From positions 1-12,305 of the forward strand of contig JASHZC010000191.1 of the NCBI GenBank assembly GCA_030042755.1: DNA of 12,305 nucleotides. The letters run 5' to 3'. Below, one piece after another: positions 1-6,898 of the stretch; position 1 is the stretch's first letter, and each line of letters starts with the position of its first letter. The position numbers and the translations under genes are program-made. The notes below the pieces were generated by a model. It searched no databases. It was not told where the DNA came from and saw only the letters and a program-made list of their open reading frames with translations. The DNA is from Vulcanimicrobiota bacterium (lineage in GTDB: Bacteria; Eremiobacterota; Eremiobacteria; Baltobacterales; Baltobacteraceae).

Positions 1-977
1 ATGCGCGTTCCGCCATCGAGCGGAATCGTCTGTGGAATCGCGCGATCGCGCAGTAGCGGATGGCGGCCGGCTTCGACGTGAACCACCGAGTCATCGACGA
101 GCTCCGGTTCGATCGCATCCATTGCGCGAGCAACGTTGGCCTTTGCAACCAGCAAGTCCACCTGCGCGAGCATCTCGATGTTTCGCTCGATCGCCCCCGC
201 GTGCTCGCCAATGCTGCGCGAAAGCTCCTCGAGCACGCGTTGCACTTCGCGCTCTTCCTCCAGGCGCAGCGTACGCACGCGATTGTTTGCGTCCAGAGCC
301 GCGAGGGGTTCGATGAAGAGCGTCTGTCCGGACGAGCTCGTGTCGTGAACGATGCCGGGGAACTCGCCGGAAAATTCCGCCTTGATCGGCAGGACGAATC
401 GCCCTTCACGAATCGTGACGACATCGTCTTGAATTGCGCGCGCGTATTTTACCGAGCGCAAAATCGAGCCGACGCGATCGCGTGCGTCGCTCTGCGCTTG
501 ACTCAGGGCGCGTCGGATCCGCGCGAGCGCGGGCGAGGCGCGATCCAATACCACGCCGCGCTCGTCGATCGCATCGGTAAGCGCGCGTTGCAGGTCGCGC
601 AGGTTGGTGTAGAGCGCCGTAATCGCCCCAAGTGCCTCGTGTTTGACCTCGCGCAAAGCGTTCGCTGCAGCAGCGGCTGCGGCCAACGCATCGCCGACCG
701 CACGCAGATCCTCCGGTGCGAGCGTCCGTTCGAGCGCGGCAGACGCAGTCAGTTCGGCAGTGTCGATCGCAGGCAGAACGTGCAGATCGCTTCCGGCAAC
801 GAGTTCGCGAACTAGCGTCGTTCGGCCGAGCTCGAGGCGCACGAGAGCGAATTCTACGAGCGGTTCCATTTGCTCGGCCTGCGTCTTGCCGCGCCGCGTG
901 CGTGTGGCGTGTACGACTCGCTCGCGAACGCCCTCGAAATCGAGCGCCTCGAGCGTACGATCGTCGGCGAGCGTCAA
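1..977 (-). CDS. mutS2: Endonuclease MutS2, N-terminal part (runs off window)
   Basis: MutS2 is a MutS-family ATPase that acts on recombination intermediates and, in some bacteria, in ribosome rescue; it does not do mismatch repair. Reading from a TTG at 977-975 gives 325 residues without a stop before the window edge. Residues 180-255 carry the family hallmark: a VTIREGRFVLPIKAEF segment, then GIVHDTSSSGQTLFIEP (about 208-224) and a charged coiled-coil clamp stretch from about 225. A GRHPLL motif (305-310), which precedes the ATPase domain in this family, lies near the edge. The P-loop ATPase and C-terminal Smr nuclease domains lie outside the window. The TTG overlaps the gatB stop as TTGA. 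It is the only usual start after an in-frame TAG, although the GGAG lies very close to it. Family assignment is firm; the exact start is moderately sure. Confidence 0.93.
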   Translation of the reverse strand, partial: MTLADDRTLEALDFEGVRERVVHATRTRRGKTQAEQMEPLVEFALVRLELGRTTLVRELVAGSDLHVLPAIDTAELTASAALERTLAPEDLRAVGDALAAAAAAANALREVKHEALGAITALYTNLRDLQRALTDAIDERGVVLDRASPALARIRRALSQAQSDARDRVGSILRSVKYARAIQDDVVTIREGRFVLPIKAEFSGEFPGIVHDTSSSGQTLFIEPLAALDANNRVRTLRLEEEREVQRVLEELSRSIGEHAGAIERNIEMLAQVDLLVAKANVARAMDAIEPELVDDSVVHVEAGRHPLLRDRAIPQTIPLDGGTR

Positions 978-2431
978 TTCTCCAATTTCTGTTTCATCAG
1001 GCTATTTACGAGTTTCGGGTCGGCTTTGCCCGCGCTCGCCTTCATCACCTGACCCACGAGAAATCCCATCACGTTGGTTTTGCCGGAACGATAGTCGCTC
1101 ACCGTTTGCTGGTTGGCCGCGAGAATCTCGTCGATAAAGCGTTCTACTGCAGCCGGATCGCTCGTTTGCGCGAGTCCCTCGCGCTCGACGATCGCTTTGG
1201 GCGAGCCTTCGCCACTCCACATCCGGCCAACGAGTTCTTTGGCGATTTTGGAGTTGATCGTCTTCGACTCAACGAGCGCAATCAATTCCGCCACGTATCC
1301 CGGCGTCACGGACGACGCATAGATCGGCGTGCCGGTCTCGTTTGCCAGACGCGAGAGGTCTCCGAGAACGAAGTTTGCGGATTGCTTGGCGTTCTCGCTG
1401 GCCTCGACGGTTGCATCGTAGAACGCGGCGAGCTTCGGATTGTCGATCAGCTGCGTCGCCTGCTTTACGTCGAGCCCGAGCTTACCCGTATAACGCTCGA
1501 AACGCCGATCGGGAAGTTCGCGGAGCGTTGCGCGCAAGCGCTTGACCGTTGCCGGTTCGATTTCGAGCGGTACGAGATCCGGATCGGGGAAGTAGCGGTA
1601 ATCGTGCGCCTGTTCTTTGCTGCGCATCGAGACCGTAACGCCGCGCAGTTCGTCCCAGCCCCGCGTTTCCTGCACGATGCGCTCGCCGGATTCAAGTAGT
1701 CCGATCTGCCGTTCGATTTCGCTTTCGATCGCGCGATGCACCGAACGAAAGGAGTTCATGTTCTTGATCTCGGTCTTGGTTCCGAGCGTATCCGAACCTT
1801 TCGGGCGCACCGAAACGTTGGCATCGCAGCGAAGCGAACCTTCCTCCATCTTTACATCGCTCACGCCGAGTTGCAGAAGGGTGCGGCGCAATGCCTCGAG
1901 ATAGCCGACGGCCTCGTCGGCGTTGTGAATCTCCGGCTCGGAAACGCATTCCATCAGCGGGACCCCTGCGCGGTTGAAATCGACCAGCGAATACGTACTG
2001 CCCGCAATGCGCCCGTCATCCGAGCCCGCGTGCGTCGATTTCCCCGTGTCTTCTTCTAAATGAATGCGGGTCAGACGGCATTCTTTCTTCGTGCCGTCCT
2101 CGAGCCAATACCGCACGACACCGCCCAGCGTGATCGGCATGTCGTACTGCGAGATCTGATAATTCTTGGGCATGTCGGGATAGAAGTAGTTCTTTCGGTC
2201 GAACTTCGAAAATGCGGGAATCTCCGAACCGAATGCGAGTCCAGCGGAGATCATGTGCTCGATCGCCTCTTTGTTTGCGACCGGAAGCGCACCGGGCAAA
2301 GCCAAACATACCGGGCAAATCCTGGTATTTGGCTCGCCGCCGAACTCGTTCGGACACCCACAGAACATCTTCGTCACGGTCTTTAGCTCGACATGACACT
2401 CGATGCCGATGACGGCTTCCCAGGTGCTCAT
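974..2431 (-). CDS. gatB: Asp/Glu-tRNA amidotransferase subunit B (GatB)
   Basis: GatB is the kinase/transamidase subunit of GatCAB. It phosphorylates the misacylated Glu on tRNA(Gln) or Asp on tRNA(Asn) and amidates it with ammonia delivered from GatA. The protein has 485 residues, close to the usual 475-480. It starts MSTWEAVIGIECHVELKT and has a zinc site of C24, C26, C39 and C42. The signature DRKNYFYPDMPKNYQISQYD follows at about 79-98. The cradle domain (to about 290) is followed by a helical region and a YqeY-like tRNA-binding tail ending in SLMKQKLEN. The open frame extends upstream to 2737, but homology begins at the ATG at 2431-2429, which overlaps the gatA stop as ATGA, so this start is chosen. 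Its own stop overlaps the mutS2 TTG. No oddities in the core. Confidence 0.97.
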   Translation of the reverse strand: MSTWEAVIGIECHVELKTVTKMFCGCPNEFGGEPNTRICPVCLALPGALPVANKEAIEHMISAGLAFGSEIPAFSKFDRKNYFYPDMPKNYQISQYDMPITLGGVVRYWLEDGTKKECRLTRIHLEEDTGKSTHAGSDDGRIAGSTYSLVDFNRAGVPLMECVSEPEIHNADEAVGYLEALRRTLLQLGVSDVKMEEGSLRCDANVSVRPKGSDTLGTKTEIKNMNSFRSVHRAIESEIERQIGLLESGERIVQETRGWDELRGVTVSMRSKEQAHDYRYFPDPDLVPLEIEPATVKRLRATLRELPDRRFERYTGKLGLDVKQATQLIDNPKLAAFYDATVEASENAKQSANFVLGDLSRLANETGTPIYASSVTPGYVAELIALVESKTINSKIAKELVGRMWSGEGSPKAIVEREGLAQTSDPAAVERFIDEILAANQQTVSDYRSGKTNVMGFLVGQVMKASAGKADPKLVNSLMKQKLEN

Positions 2432-3921
2432 CGGCCTGCCACCTCGGCGAGCGCCGGTTTGTGCGCCAGGGCGTGTTTTGTTTTTTGTTCGTAGGCGTGA
2501 GCGGCGGCGAGCAGCGCGCGTTCCTGGAAAAGCGGCGCACACAGCTGCAAGCCCATCGGCATTGGACGAGCTCCGCCGGCTGGAGTCACCCAACCGCACG
2601 GAACCGAGAGGGCGGGTAGCCCTGCGAGCGACATCGGAATCGTATAGTAGTCCATCAGATACATGCTGTAAGGATCGCTCTTCGCGTTGAATTCGAACGC
2701 CGGCGAACTCGCCGCCGGACACGCGATCAGATCGCACGCTGCGAATGCCCGTTCGAAGTCGCCTGCGACCAGCGTACGAGCCTTTTGCGCGCGTACGTAA
2801 TACGCGTCGTAGTAGCCGCTGGAAAGCGCATACGTGCCGATCAAGATCCGGCGCTTTACCTCTGGACCAAATCCGGCTGCGCGCGTGCGCTCGTACATCT
2901 CGTTCACGTCAGCGCCGTCGACGCGCAAACCGTAGCGAACGCCATCGAAACGCGCCAAGTTCGACGAGCACTCTGCGGGCGCGATCAGATAATACGTCGC
3001 GATGCCGTAATCCGCCGTCGGCAGCTCGACATCGACCAGGGTTGCGCCCAGACTTTCCAGGTCCTTATATGCCTGCGTGTAGACGCTGTCGATTTCGGGC
3101 CCGAGTTTACTCGTCGCAAACTGCTTGATAAGGCCGACCCGCAGCCCGCGAAGGTCGCTCCGAAGATGCGTCGCCGTCGTCTCGAGGGGCCGGTCGATCG
3201 AGGTCGAGTCCATCGCATCGTGTCCGCCCATGGCGTCGTAGGCAAGCGCCGCATCCTCGACCGTTCGGGCGAACGGTCCGATTTGATCGAGGCTGGACGC
3301 AAATGCAATCAGTCCGTATCGTGATACGCGACCGTAGGTCGGTTTGAATCCAACCAAGTTGCAAAACGCGGCGGGTTCGCGAATCGATCCGCCGGTGTCG
3401 CTGCCCATTCCCAACGCAGCCTCGAATGCAGCGACAGCCGCTGCCGAACCGCCGCTCGACCCACCAGGAACGCGCCCGAGATCGTAAGGATTGCGCGTCA
3501 CACCGAGGGCGGAGTTCTCGCACGAACTTCCCATCGCAAATTCGTCGAGATTTGTCTTACCGATTGGAATGCAACCGGCTTTCAGCAACCGCTCGACGGC
3601 CGTCGCCGTATAGGGCGAAACCCAGTGTTCCAGTATCTTGCTTCCCGCCGTCGTGCGCGTCCCCGCGAAGCACATGTTGTCTTTGATAGCGAGCGGAACG
3701 CCCGCGAGCGGCAAGTGTTCGCCGGCTGCAACGCTTGCGTCGACGCGTTCCGCCGCCTCGAGCGCAAAATCGTCGAGCACTGTGAGATATGCCCCGACTT
3801 GCTCGTCGACGCGGGCGACGTGAGCCAACGTTGCCAGCGCGACCTCACTAGCCGAGACGGTGCGCGCGTTGACGTCCCGCGCGATCTGCGCAGCGTTCGT
3901 TTCGATGAGTGGGTTCGACAC
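2428..3921 (-). CDS. gatA: Asp/Glu-tRNA amidotransferase subunit A (GatA)
   Basis: GatA is the glutaminase subunit of GatCAB, an amidase-signature enzyme that releases ammonia from glutamine and channels it to GatB. With the GTG at 3921-3919 it has 497 residues, normal for the family. The Ser-cisSer-Lys triad is visible: K80 in PLAIKDN, S155/S156 in VPGGSSGGSAA, and the nucleophile S179 in GSDTGGSIREP. LVGFKPTYGRVSRYG follows. The GTG is preceded at good spacing by AAAGGAA, which overlaps the gatC TAA stop. The open frame continues upstream to 4077, but that stretch is an out-of-frame reading of gatC and shows no GatA homology. It lies 10 bases after gatC and overlaps gatB by 4 bases, as expected for a co-translated complex. 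Confidence 0.97.
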   Translation of the reverse strand: MSNPLIETNAAQIARDVNARTVSASEVALATLAHVARVDEQVGAYLTVLDDFALEAAERVDASVAAGEHLPLAGVPLAIKDNMCFAGTRTTAGSKILEHWVSPYTATAVERLLKAGCIPIGKTNLDEFAMGSSCENSALGVTRNPYDLGRVPGGSSGGSAAAVAAFEAALGMGSDTGGSIREPAAFCNLVGFKPTYGRVSRYGLIAFASSLDQIGPFARTVEDAALAYDAMGGHDAMDSTSIDRPLETTATHLRSDLRGLRVGLIKQFATSKLGPEIDSVYTQAYKDLESLGATLVDVELPTADYGIATYYLIAPAECSSNLARFDGVRYGLRVDGADVNEMYERTRAAGFGPEVKRRILIGTYALSSGYYDAYYVRAQKARTLVAGDFERAFAACDLIACPAASSPAFEFNAKSDPYSMYLMDYYTIPMSLAGLPALSVPCGWVTPAGGARPMPMGLQLCAPLFQERALLAAAHAYEQKTKHALAHKPALAEVAGR

Positions 3922-3931
3922 GGACGTTCCT

Positions 3932-4222
3932 TTATTCGGCGATGATCCGGGGTACGCGGAAGAACCCGCCCTGACGTTGCGGCGCTTGCGCCAGCACCGT
4001 CTCGCGATCGAGTACGGGGCGCAGCACGTCGTCGCGCTCGACATTGCGCGACTCCACGACTTGCGCGGTCGCGGCAACGTTCGAGACGTCGAGCTTGGCC
4101 AGCGCGTCGACGTGCTCGAGCAAGTCCTCGAGTTGCGCGCCGAACCGTTCGACCTCGTCGTCGGTTAGCGCGATTCGCGCCAGCTTGGCTACGTAGCGGA
4201 CGTCAATTTTCTCGGATGACAA
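3932..4222 (-). CDS. gatC: Asp/Glu-tRNA amidotransferase subunit C (GatC)
   Basis: GatC is the small subunit that wraps round GatA and GatB and stabilises the complex. From the TTG at 4222-4220 it has 96 residues, the usual size. It opens SSEKIDVRYVAKLARIALTD and ends with the conserved QGGFFRVPRIIAE; the middle carries an RDDV segment after the E-S-R-N stretch. The TTG is preferred because GatC proteins normally begin only five or six residues before the VxxVAxLARIALT helix, and a GGAG lies about 10 bases upstream. The alternative is ATG at 4252-4250, giving 106 residues, a 50-base overlap with the methyltransferase and no visible ribosome site. With TTG the overlap with the upstream gene is 20 bases. 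Identity is sure; the start is less so. Confidence 0.9.
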   Translation of the reverse strand: MSSEKIDVRYVAKLARIALTDDEVERFGAQLEDLLEHVDALAKLDVSNVAATAQVVESRNVERDDVLRPVLDRETVLAQAPQRQGGFFRVPRIIAE

Positions 4223-5699
4223 AGTCGGGATACTCCGGTTGGCCTGTGGCATAATCGTCGTCCGGCCACGTCGGGGGCGCAACGCCCTCGAAAGCATCGA
4301 CGACGGGTCTCGGCGACGCGGCGGACTCGCGGTAGAGCGTGACGAGCGTCTCGACGTGCCCCGTCTGAGGAAACATGTCGAACGGCTGCACGATGCCGAG
4401 CCGATAACCATTGGCGGCGAGGAACTTCAAATCCCGGGCAAGTGTCGCCGGATCGCACGAGAGGTACCACACGTACGGGGTCTTCGCGTTGGCAATCGCA
4501 CCCAGCGTCGCCTCGTCGCTGCCTTTCCGCGGCGGGTCGAGAAAGACGATTTCCGCCCTGGCGAGGGCTTCGCGCGCTTCGTGAGTCCGAACGATGTCCT
4601 CTACGCGTCCGGCCCGAAAACGCACCCATTTCTCGAGATTATTGAGCGCCGCATTATCCTCGGCCTCGAGAATCGCTTGAGAGCTCTCCTCGATGCCGTA
4701 CACCTCACATCCGTGGCGAGCAAAATAGAGCGCAAACGTTCCGGCTCCGCAGTAGAGGTCGACGATGCGGCGCGGGTGCTGCAATCCGCCGTGCAGGAAG
4801 TCGAAGATGCGCCCCACGATCTCGACGTTGACCTGAAAGAACGAGCCGGCCGACACGCGATAGCGCACGCCGGCGATCGATTCCTCGATCTCGGATCGCC
4901 CGATGAGCGTCCGGTGCTTGCGCCCCATAATTGCATTTTGGCTCTTGAGCTCGAAGGAATTGGTCAGGCCCACCGCACCGGTAAAGAGGCGCATGAGCGG
5001 CTCGACGGCACGCGCGACTTCGGGCGATTGCTGCGAGGTCGTGAACGTTACCACGGATTCACCGCTCTCGCGCGCGCTGCGTGAAACGACATGCCGCGTC
5101 ACGGAGAGCGCGCTCGCGATCTCGGGAACCGCGCGAGCCCGGCTCAGCCGGCCGATGTACTCGTTTAGCTGCGTGGTCACGATGGGACAAGCGTCGATCG
5201 GTACGACGTCGTGCGAGCGCTGCTGGTAAAAGCCGATCTGCGGCGCACCCGTACTGTGATCGATTACCAGCGACATCTTGTTGCGATAGTTGCGAGGATA
5301 CGTCATGCCCACCGCGTCGCGCACCTGGACGCCGGCGAATCCCCCGATACGTTGCAGCGAGCTGCGAACCGCTTCCGTTTTCCACGCGAGCTGCGCGGGA
5401 TAACTCAGATGCTGCAGCTGACAGCCGCCGCAGGAGCCGAAGACGCTGCAAAAGGGCGTCGTCCGCGTCGCAGACGTCGATAGGAGCTTCACAAGTTGGG
5501 CGATTGCGTACTTCGGCTTAACCGCGGTGATTCGAACGCGCGCGCGTTCTTGCGGCAGTGGACCAAAGCAAAAGACTACGATGCCGCCGGTGCGTCCAAC
5601 TGCCTGTCCGTTAGCCAACAAATCGGTGAATGCGAGTTCGTACTCGCCGCCGATCGTGACCGCCGAAGCTCCGCTACGCGGAGTTTCTCTGCTCGTCAA
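4203..5699 (-). CDS. rlmD: 23S rRNA (uracil-C5)-methyltransferase, TrmA/RlmD (RumA) family
   Basis: This enzyme transfers a methyl group from SAM to C5 of a uridine, in this subfamily usually in 23S rRNA (U1939 and/or U747). The protein has 498 residues. A TRAM domain occupies about 17-75. Four cysteines for a [4Fe-4S] cluster follow: C84, C90 and C93 in FCSVFGSCGGCQLQH, and C171 in DACPIV. The SAM site is VDLYCGAGTFAL from 313, then FLDPPRKG (386-393), the catalytic nucleophile C415 in SCDPATLARDL, and the general base E450 in FPQTGHVETL. The TTG start at 5699 is the only usual start before the TRAM domain and overlaps the upstream gene by 26 bases. A tail of about 40 residues after 457 goes beyond the usual family end and partly overlaps gatC. 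The exact target base (RlmD, RlmC or RlmCD) cannot be told from sequence alone. Confidence 0.93.
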   Translation of the reverse strand: MTSRETPRSGASAVTIGGEYELAFTDLLANGQAVGRTGGIVVFCFGPLPQERARVRITAVKPKYAIAQLVKLLSTSATRTTPFCSVFGSCGGCQLQHLSYPAQLAWKTEAVRSSLQRIGGFAGVQVRDAVGMTYPRNYRNKMSLVIDHSTGAPQIGFYQQRSHDVVPIDACPIVTTQLNEYIGRLSRARAVPEIASALSVTRHVVSRSARESGESVVTFTTSQQSPEVARAVEPLMRLFTGAVGLTNSFELKSQNAIMGRKHRTLIGRSEIEESIAGVRYRVSAGSFFQVNVEIVGRIFDFLHGGLQHPRRIVDLYCGAGTFALYFARHGCEVYGIEESSQAILEAEDNAALNNLEKWVRFRAGRVEDIVRTHEAREALARAEIVFLDPPRKGSDEATLGAIANAKTPYVWYLSCDPATLARDLKFLAANGYRLGIVQPFDMFPQTGHVETLVTLYRESAASPRPVVDAFEGVAPPTWPDDDYATGQPEYPDFVIREN

Positions 5700-5907
5700 G
5701 CGTCTTGAGCAGGTGATTGGCCTCGTCGATCAATTGCTGGATGCGCTCGCTCGTGGGGTCCGCCGGGCGCCGGTTCATCATGACGCGGACGACGGTAAAG
5801 GCGAGCGCGGCACCGAGTCCGGCGACGCCGATCCACATCAACGTGCGGGTGAGGTTTATTTCGCGACGTTCTTCGGATCGATCTAGTTCGGGTTGCTGCT
5901 GGTCCAT
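5674..5907 (-). CDS. Small single-pass membrane protein of unknown function
   Basis: A 77-residue protein that I do not recognise. It has a polar, acidic N-terminus (MDQQQPELDRSEERRE), one hydrophobic segment at about 22-42 (LMWIGVAGLGAALAFTVVRV), a basic MNRR just after it, and a C-terminal amphipathic helix rich in Glu, Gln and Leu (about 52-74). The topology suggests a membrane anchor with a cytoplasmic helical tail. It is the first gene of the minus-strand operon and overlaps the rlmD-like gene by 26 bases. The frame stays open upstream to 6216, but that part is antisense to the plus-strand gene, so the ATG at 5907-5905 is chosen. No clear Shine-Dalgarno site is seen. Codon use matches its neighbours. 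Confidence 0.7.
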   Translation of the reverse strand: MDQQQPELDRSEERREINLTRTLMWIGVAGLGAALAFTVVRVMMNRRPADPTSERIQQLIDEANHLLKTLDEQRNSA

Positions 5908-6013
5908 CGTTTGACGTTGGTTCGCCCTGCCGCGGGGGGCCTCTTCCTGCGACGGAAGGGGTCCCTGCGGGAGACCGCCGACTCTCAGTCGAGACTCCGG
6001 ATAGGCCCTTTTA
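5908..6013. other. Divergent intergenic region with several hairpins
   Basis: This 106-base spacer separates the minus-strand translation operon from the plus-strand membrane protein gene and must hold the start signals for at least one of them. I see hairpins at 5935-5966, 5960-5976 and 5979-5991 (CGACT-CTC-AGTCG), and the start of another at 5999-6026. A TTTAAT box at 6010-6015 could be a plus-strand -10, but no convincing -35 accompanies it. No clear minus-strand promoter is seen. Confidence 0.5.
5935..5966 (+). promoter_or_regulatory. Strong hairpin in the divergent intergenic region
   Basis: The left arm at 5935-5947 pairs with 5954-5966 over 13 positions, with a six-base loop at 5948-5953. 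Three pairs (5935/5966, 5939/5962, 5942/5959) are G-U wobbles in plus-strand RNA but would be A/C mismatches in minus-strand RNA, so the structure fits a plus-strand transcript better. Smaller stems follow at 5960-5976 and 5979-5991. No T-run follows, so it is not an obvious terminator. I recognise no known riboswitch family. It could be a leader structure of the plus-strand gene or chance. Confidence 0.35.
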
Positions 6014-6026
6014 ATGGAGGCTATCC
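5999..6026 (+). promoter_or_regulatory. Hairpin across the possible start of the plus-strand gene
   Basis: GGATAG at 5999-6004 pairs with CTATCC at 6021-6026, and two more C-G pairs follow after a one-base bulge at 6005. The ATG at 6014 lies in the loop, and the GGAGG at 6016-6020 runs from the loop into the right arm. It could limit initiation at 6014 or be incidental. TTTAAT (6010-6015) in the same place is a possible -10 box, in which case translation would start at 6041. Confidence 0.25.
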
Positions 6027-6898
6027 CAACCGGCAGGCCCATGATTACTGAAACAGACGACGCGCAACAGCAAAGCGACGACCGCACCGTCATGGTGTGG
6101 TCGCTTCTCGTTTCCGCTTTCGTCAACATCATGACGTGGATGGTTGCAGCCTGGACCATCGCAGTGACCATGCAGGCGATTGCAACGCCACACGAGCAGC
6201 CGAAAGAGTTGTTCATGGTCGCGTCGTCGTCGATTCACATCTCGCAGCACAGCCACCCGGTACCGGAACAGCCGCAGACGCGGCCGGTACAGCCCGTGCA
6301 GCCCGTGCAGCCAAAACATCAAGTGCAGCCGACGCCGCAGCCTACGCCCGAGAAGACGGCCGTTCCGACGCCGCAGGCGCAGCCTACCGAACTTGCCCGC
6401 ATCGTGAAATCGGCGCCGCCGCAGCCGCGCAGCGCACCAAAACGCGTCCAGCAGGCCACCCTGGCCGAGCAGCTCGCGCAACAACAAGTCGCATTTCAGC
6501 ATGAAGCGCAGCAGCTCAACGCGCAAAACGCGCCGCTGTCGATTGCGACGATCGATCCGAACCAGCGCGACTCGGCGATGAAGCAGTTCCGTATGAACTT
6601 TTCCGGCAACACCGAGCTCGAGGGCAAGGGTGAAGGCTACCTGTACCCGCTGCGCAGGTGGATCGACGGCGGTTTGCATTGCTACTACGGCCGATACTAT
6701 TGGCAGTATCCGACCGGTGGAACCGAGATTGCCAATATTCCATGGCCGTTCTGCTTCGCGCCGAATCAAGATCCGATCGCTCGCGGGATTCGGCAGTTTC
6801 CATTCCCGTGGCCGCTGCCGGGCTACCGCGTTCCGTCAGGAACCTATTTGTATCCGATCGAGAAGGACGTATACGAGGCCTGGCTCCAGAGTCAGTGA
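6014..6898 (+). CDS. Membrane-anchored Pro/Gln-rich protein, TonB-like architecture, function unknown
   Basis: A 294-residue protein that I do not recognise. A short polar N-terminus is followed by one hydrophobic segment (about 27-53). Then comes a long stretch rich in Pro and Gln (about 75-150) with VQPVQPVQP-type repeats, and an Ala/Gln helix (about 150-180). The C-terminal domain (about 190-294) is rich in Tyr, Trp and Pro and has two cysteines (in LHCYYG and WPFCFAP). An inner-membrane anchor plus an extended Pro-rich spacer recalls TonB or TolA, but the C-terminal domain is not one I can match to TonB, so no function is assigned. The start may instead be ATG at 6041 (285 residues, MITETDD); neither start has a convincing ribosome site. 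It is the only plus-strand gene here, and its stop overlaps the 3' end of dnaE2 by 7 bases. Confidence 0.75.
   Translation: MEAIPTGRPMITETDDAQQQSDDRTVMVWSLLVSAFVNIMTWMVAAWTIAVTMQAIATPHEQPKELFMVASSSIHISQHSHPVPEQPQTRPVQPVQPVQPKHQVQPTPQPTPEKTAVPTPQAQPTELARIVKSAPPQPRSAPKRVQQATLAEQLAQQQVAFQHEAQQLNAQNAPLSIATIDPNQRDSAMKQFRMNFSGNTELEGKGEGYLYPLRRWIDGGLHCYYGRYYWQYPTGGTEIANIPWPFCFAPNQDPIARGIRQFPFPWPLPGYRVPSGTYLYPIEKDVYEAWLQSQ
6287..6313 (+). repeat. Nine-base tandem repeat, three copies, in the Pro/Gln-rich region
   Basis: Three consecutive units, GTACAGCCC, GTGCAGCCC and GTGCAGCCA, encode the VQP repeats of the spacer region. The near-identical codons suggest recent slippage expansion of the Pro-rich linker. 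Confidence 0.7.

Noticed and set aside
39..482. GCGATCGC octamers such as those near 42 and 474, like the cyanobacterial HIP1 repeat
   Set aside because: They fit the general richness in CGATCG words and the genes are otherwise not suggestive of cyanobacteria; too few to call an element.
60..1699. Long plus-strand open frames (251 and 327 codons) opposite mutS2 and gatB
   Set aside because: They are antisense to genes with clear family motifs, have Arg-rich low-complexity translations and no recognisable domains; GC-rich codon bias explains them.
2428..2737. Upstream extension of the gatB open frame to 2737
   Set aside because: It is an out-of-frame reading of the gatA C-terminus; the ATG at 2431 matches the GatB family start and overlaps the gatA stop.
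4465..4490. CACACGTACGGGG-like match to the palindromic element arm inside the methyltransferase gene
   Set aside because: It encodes the normal segment just before the catalytic SCDPATL motif, has no inverted partner nearby and the match is short.
4239..5084. 281-codon plus-strand open frame
   Set aside because: It lies wholly antisense to the methyltransferase, whose catalytic motifs are intact.
6011..6769. 252-codon minus-strand open frame opposite the Pro/Gln-rich gene
   Set aside because: It is the complement of the repetitive Pro/Gln codons and translates to Arg/Leu repeats with no domain.
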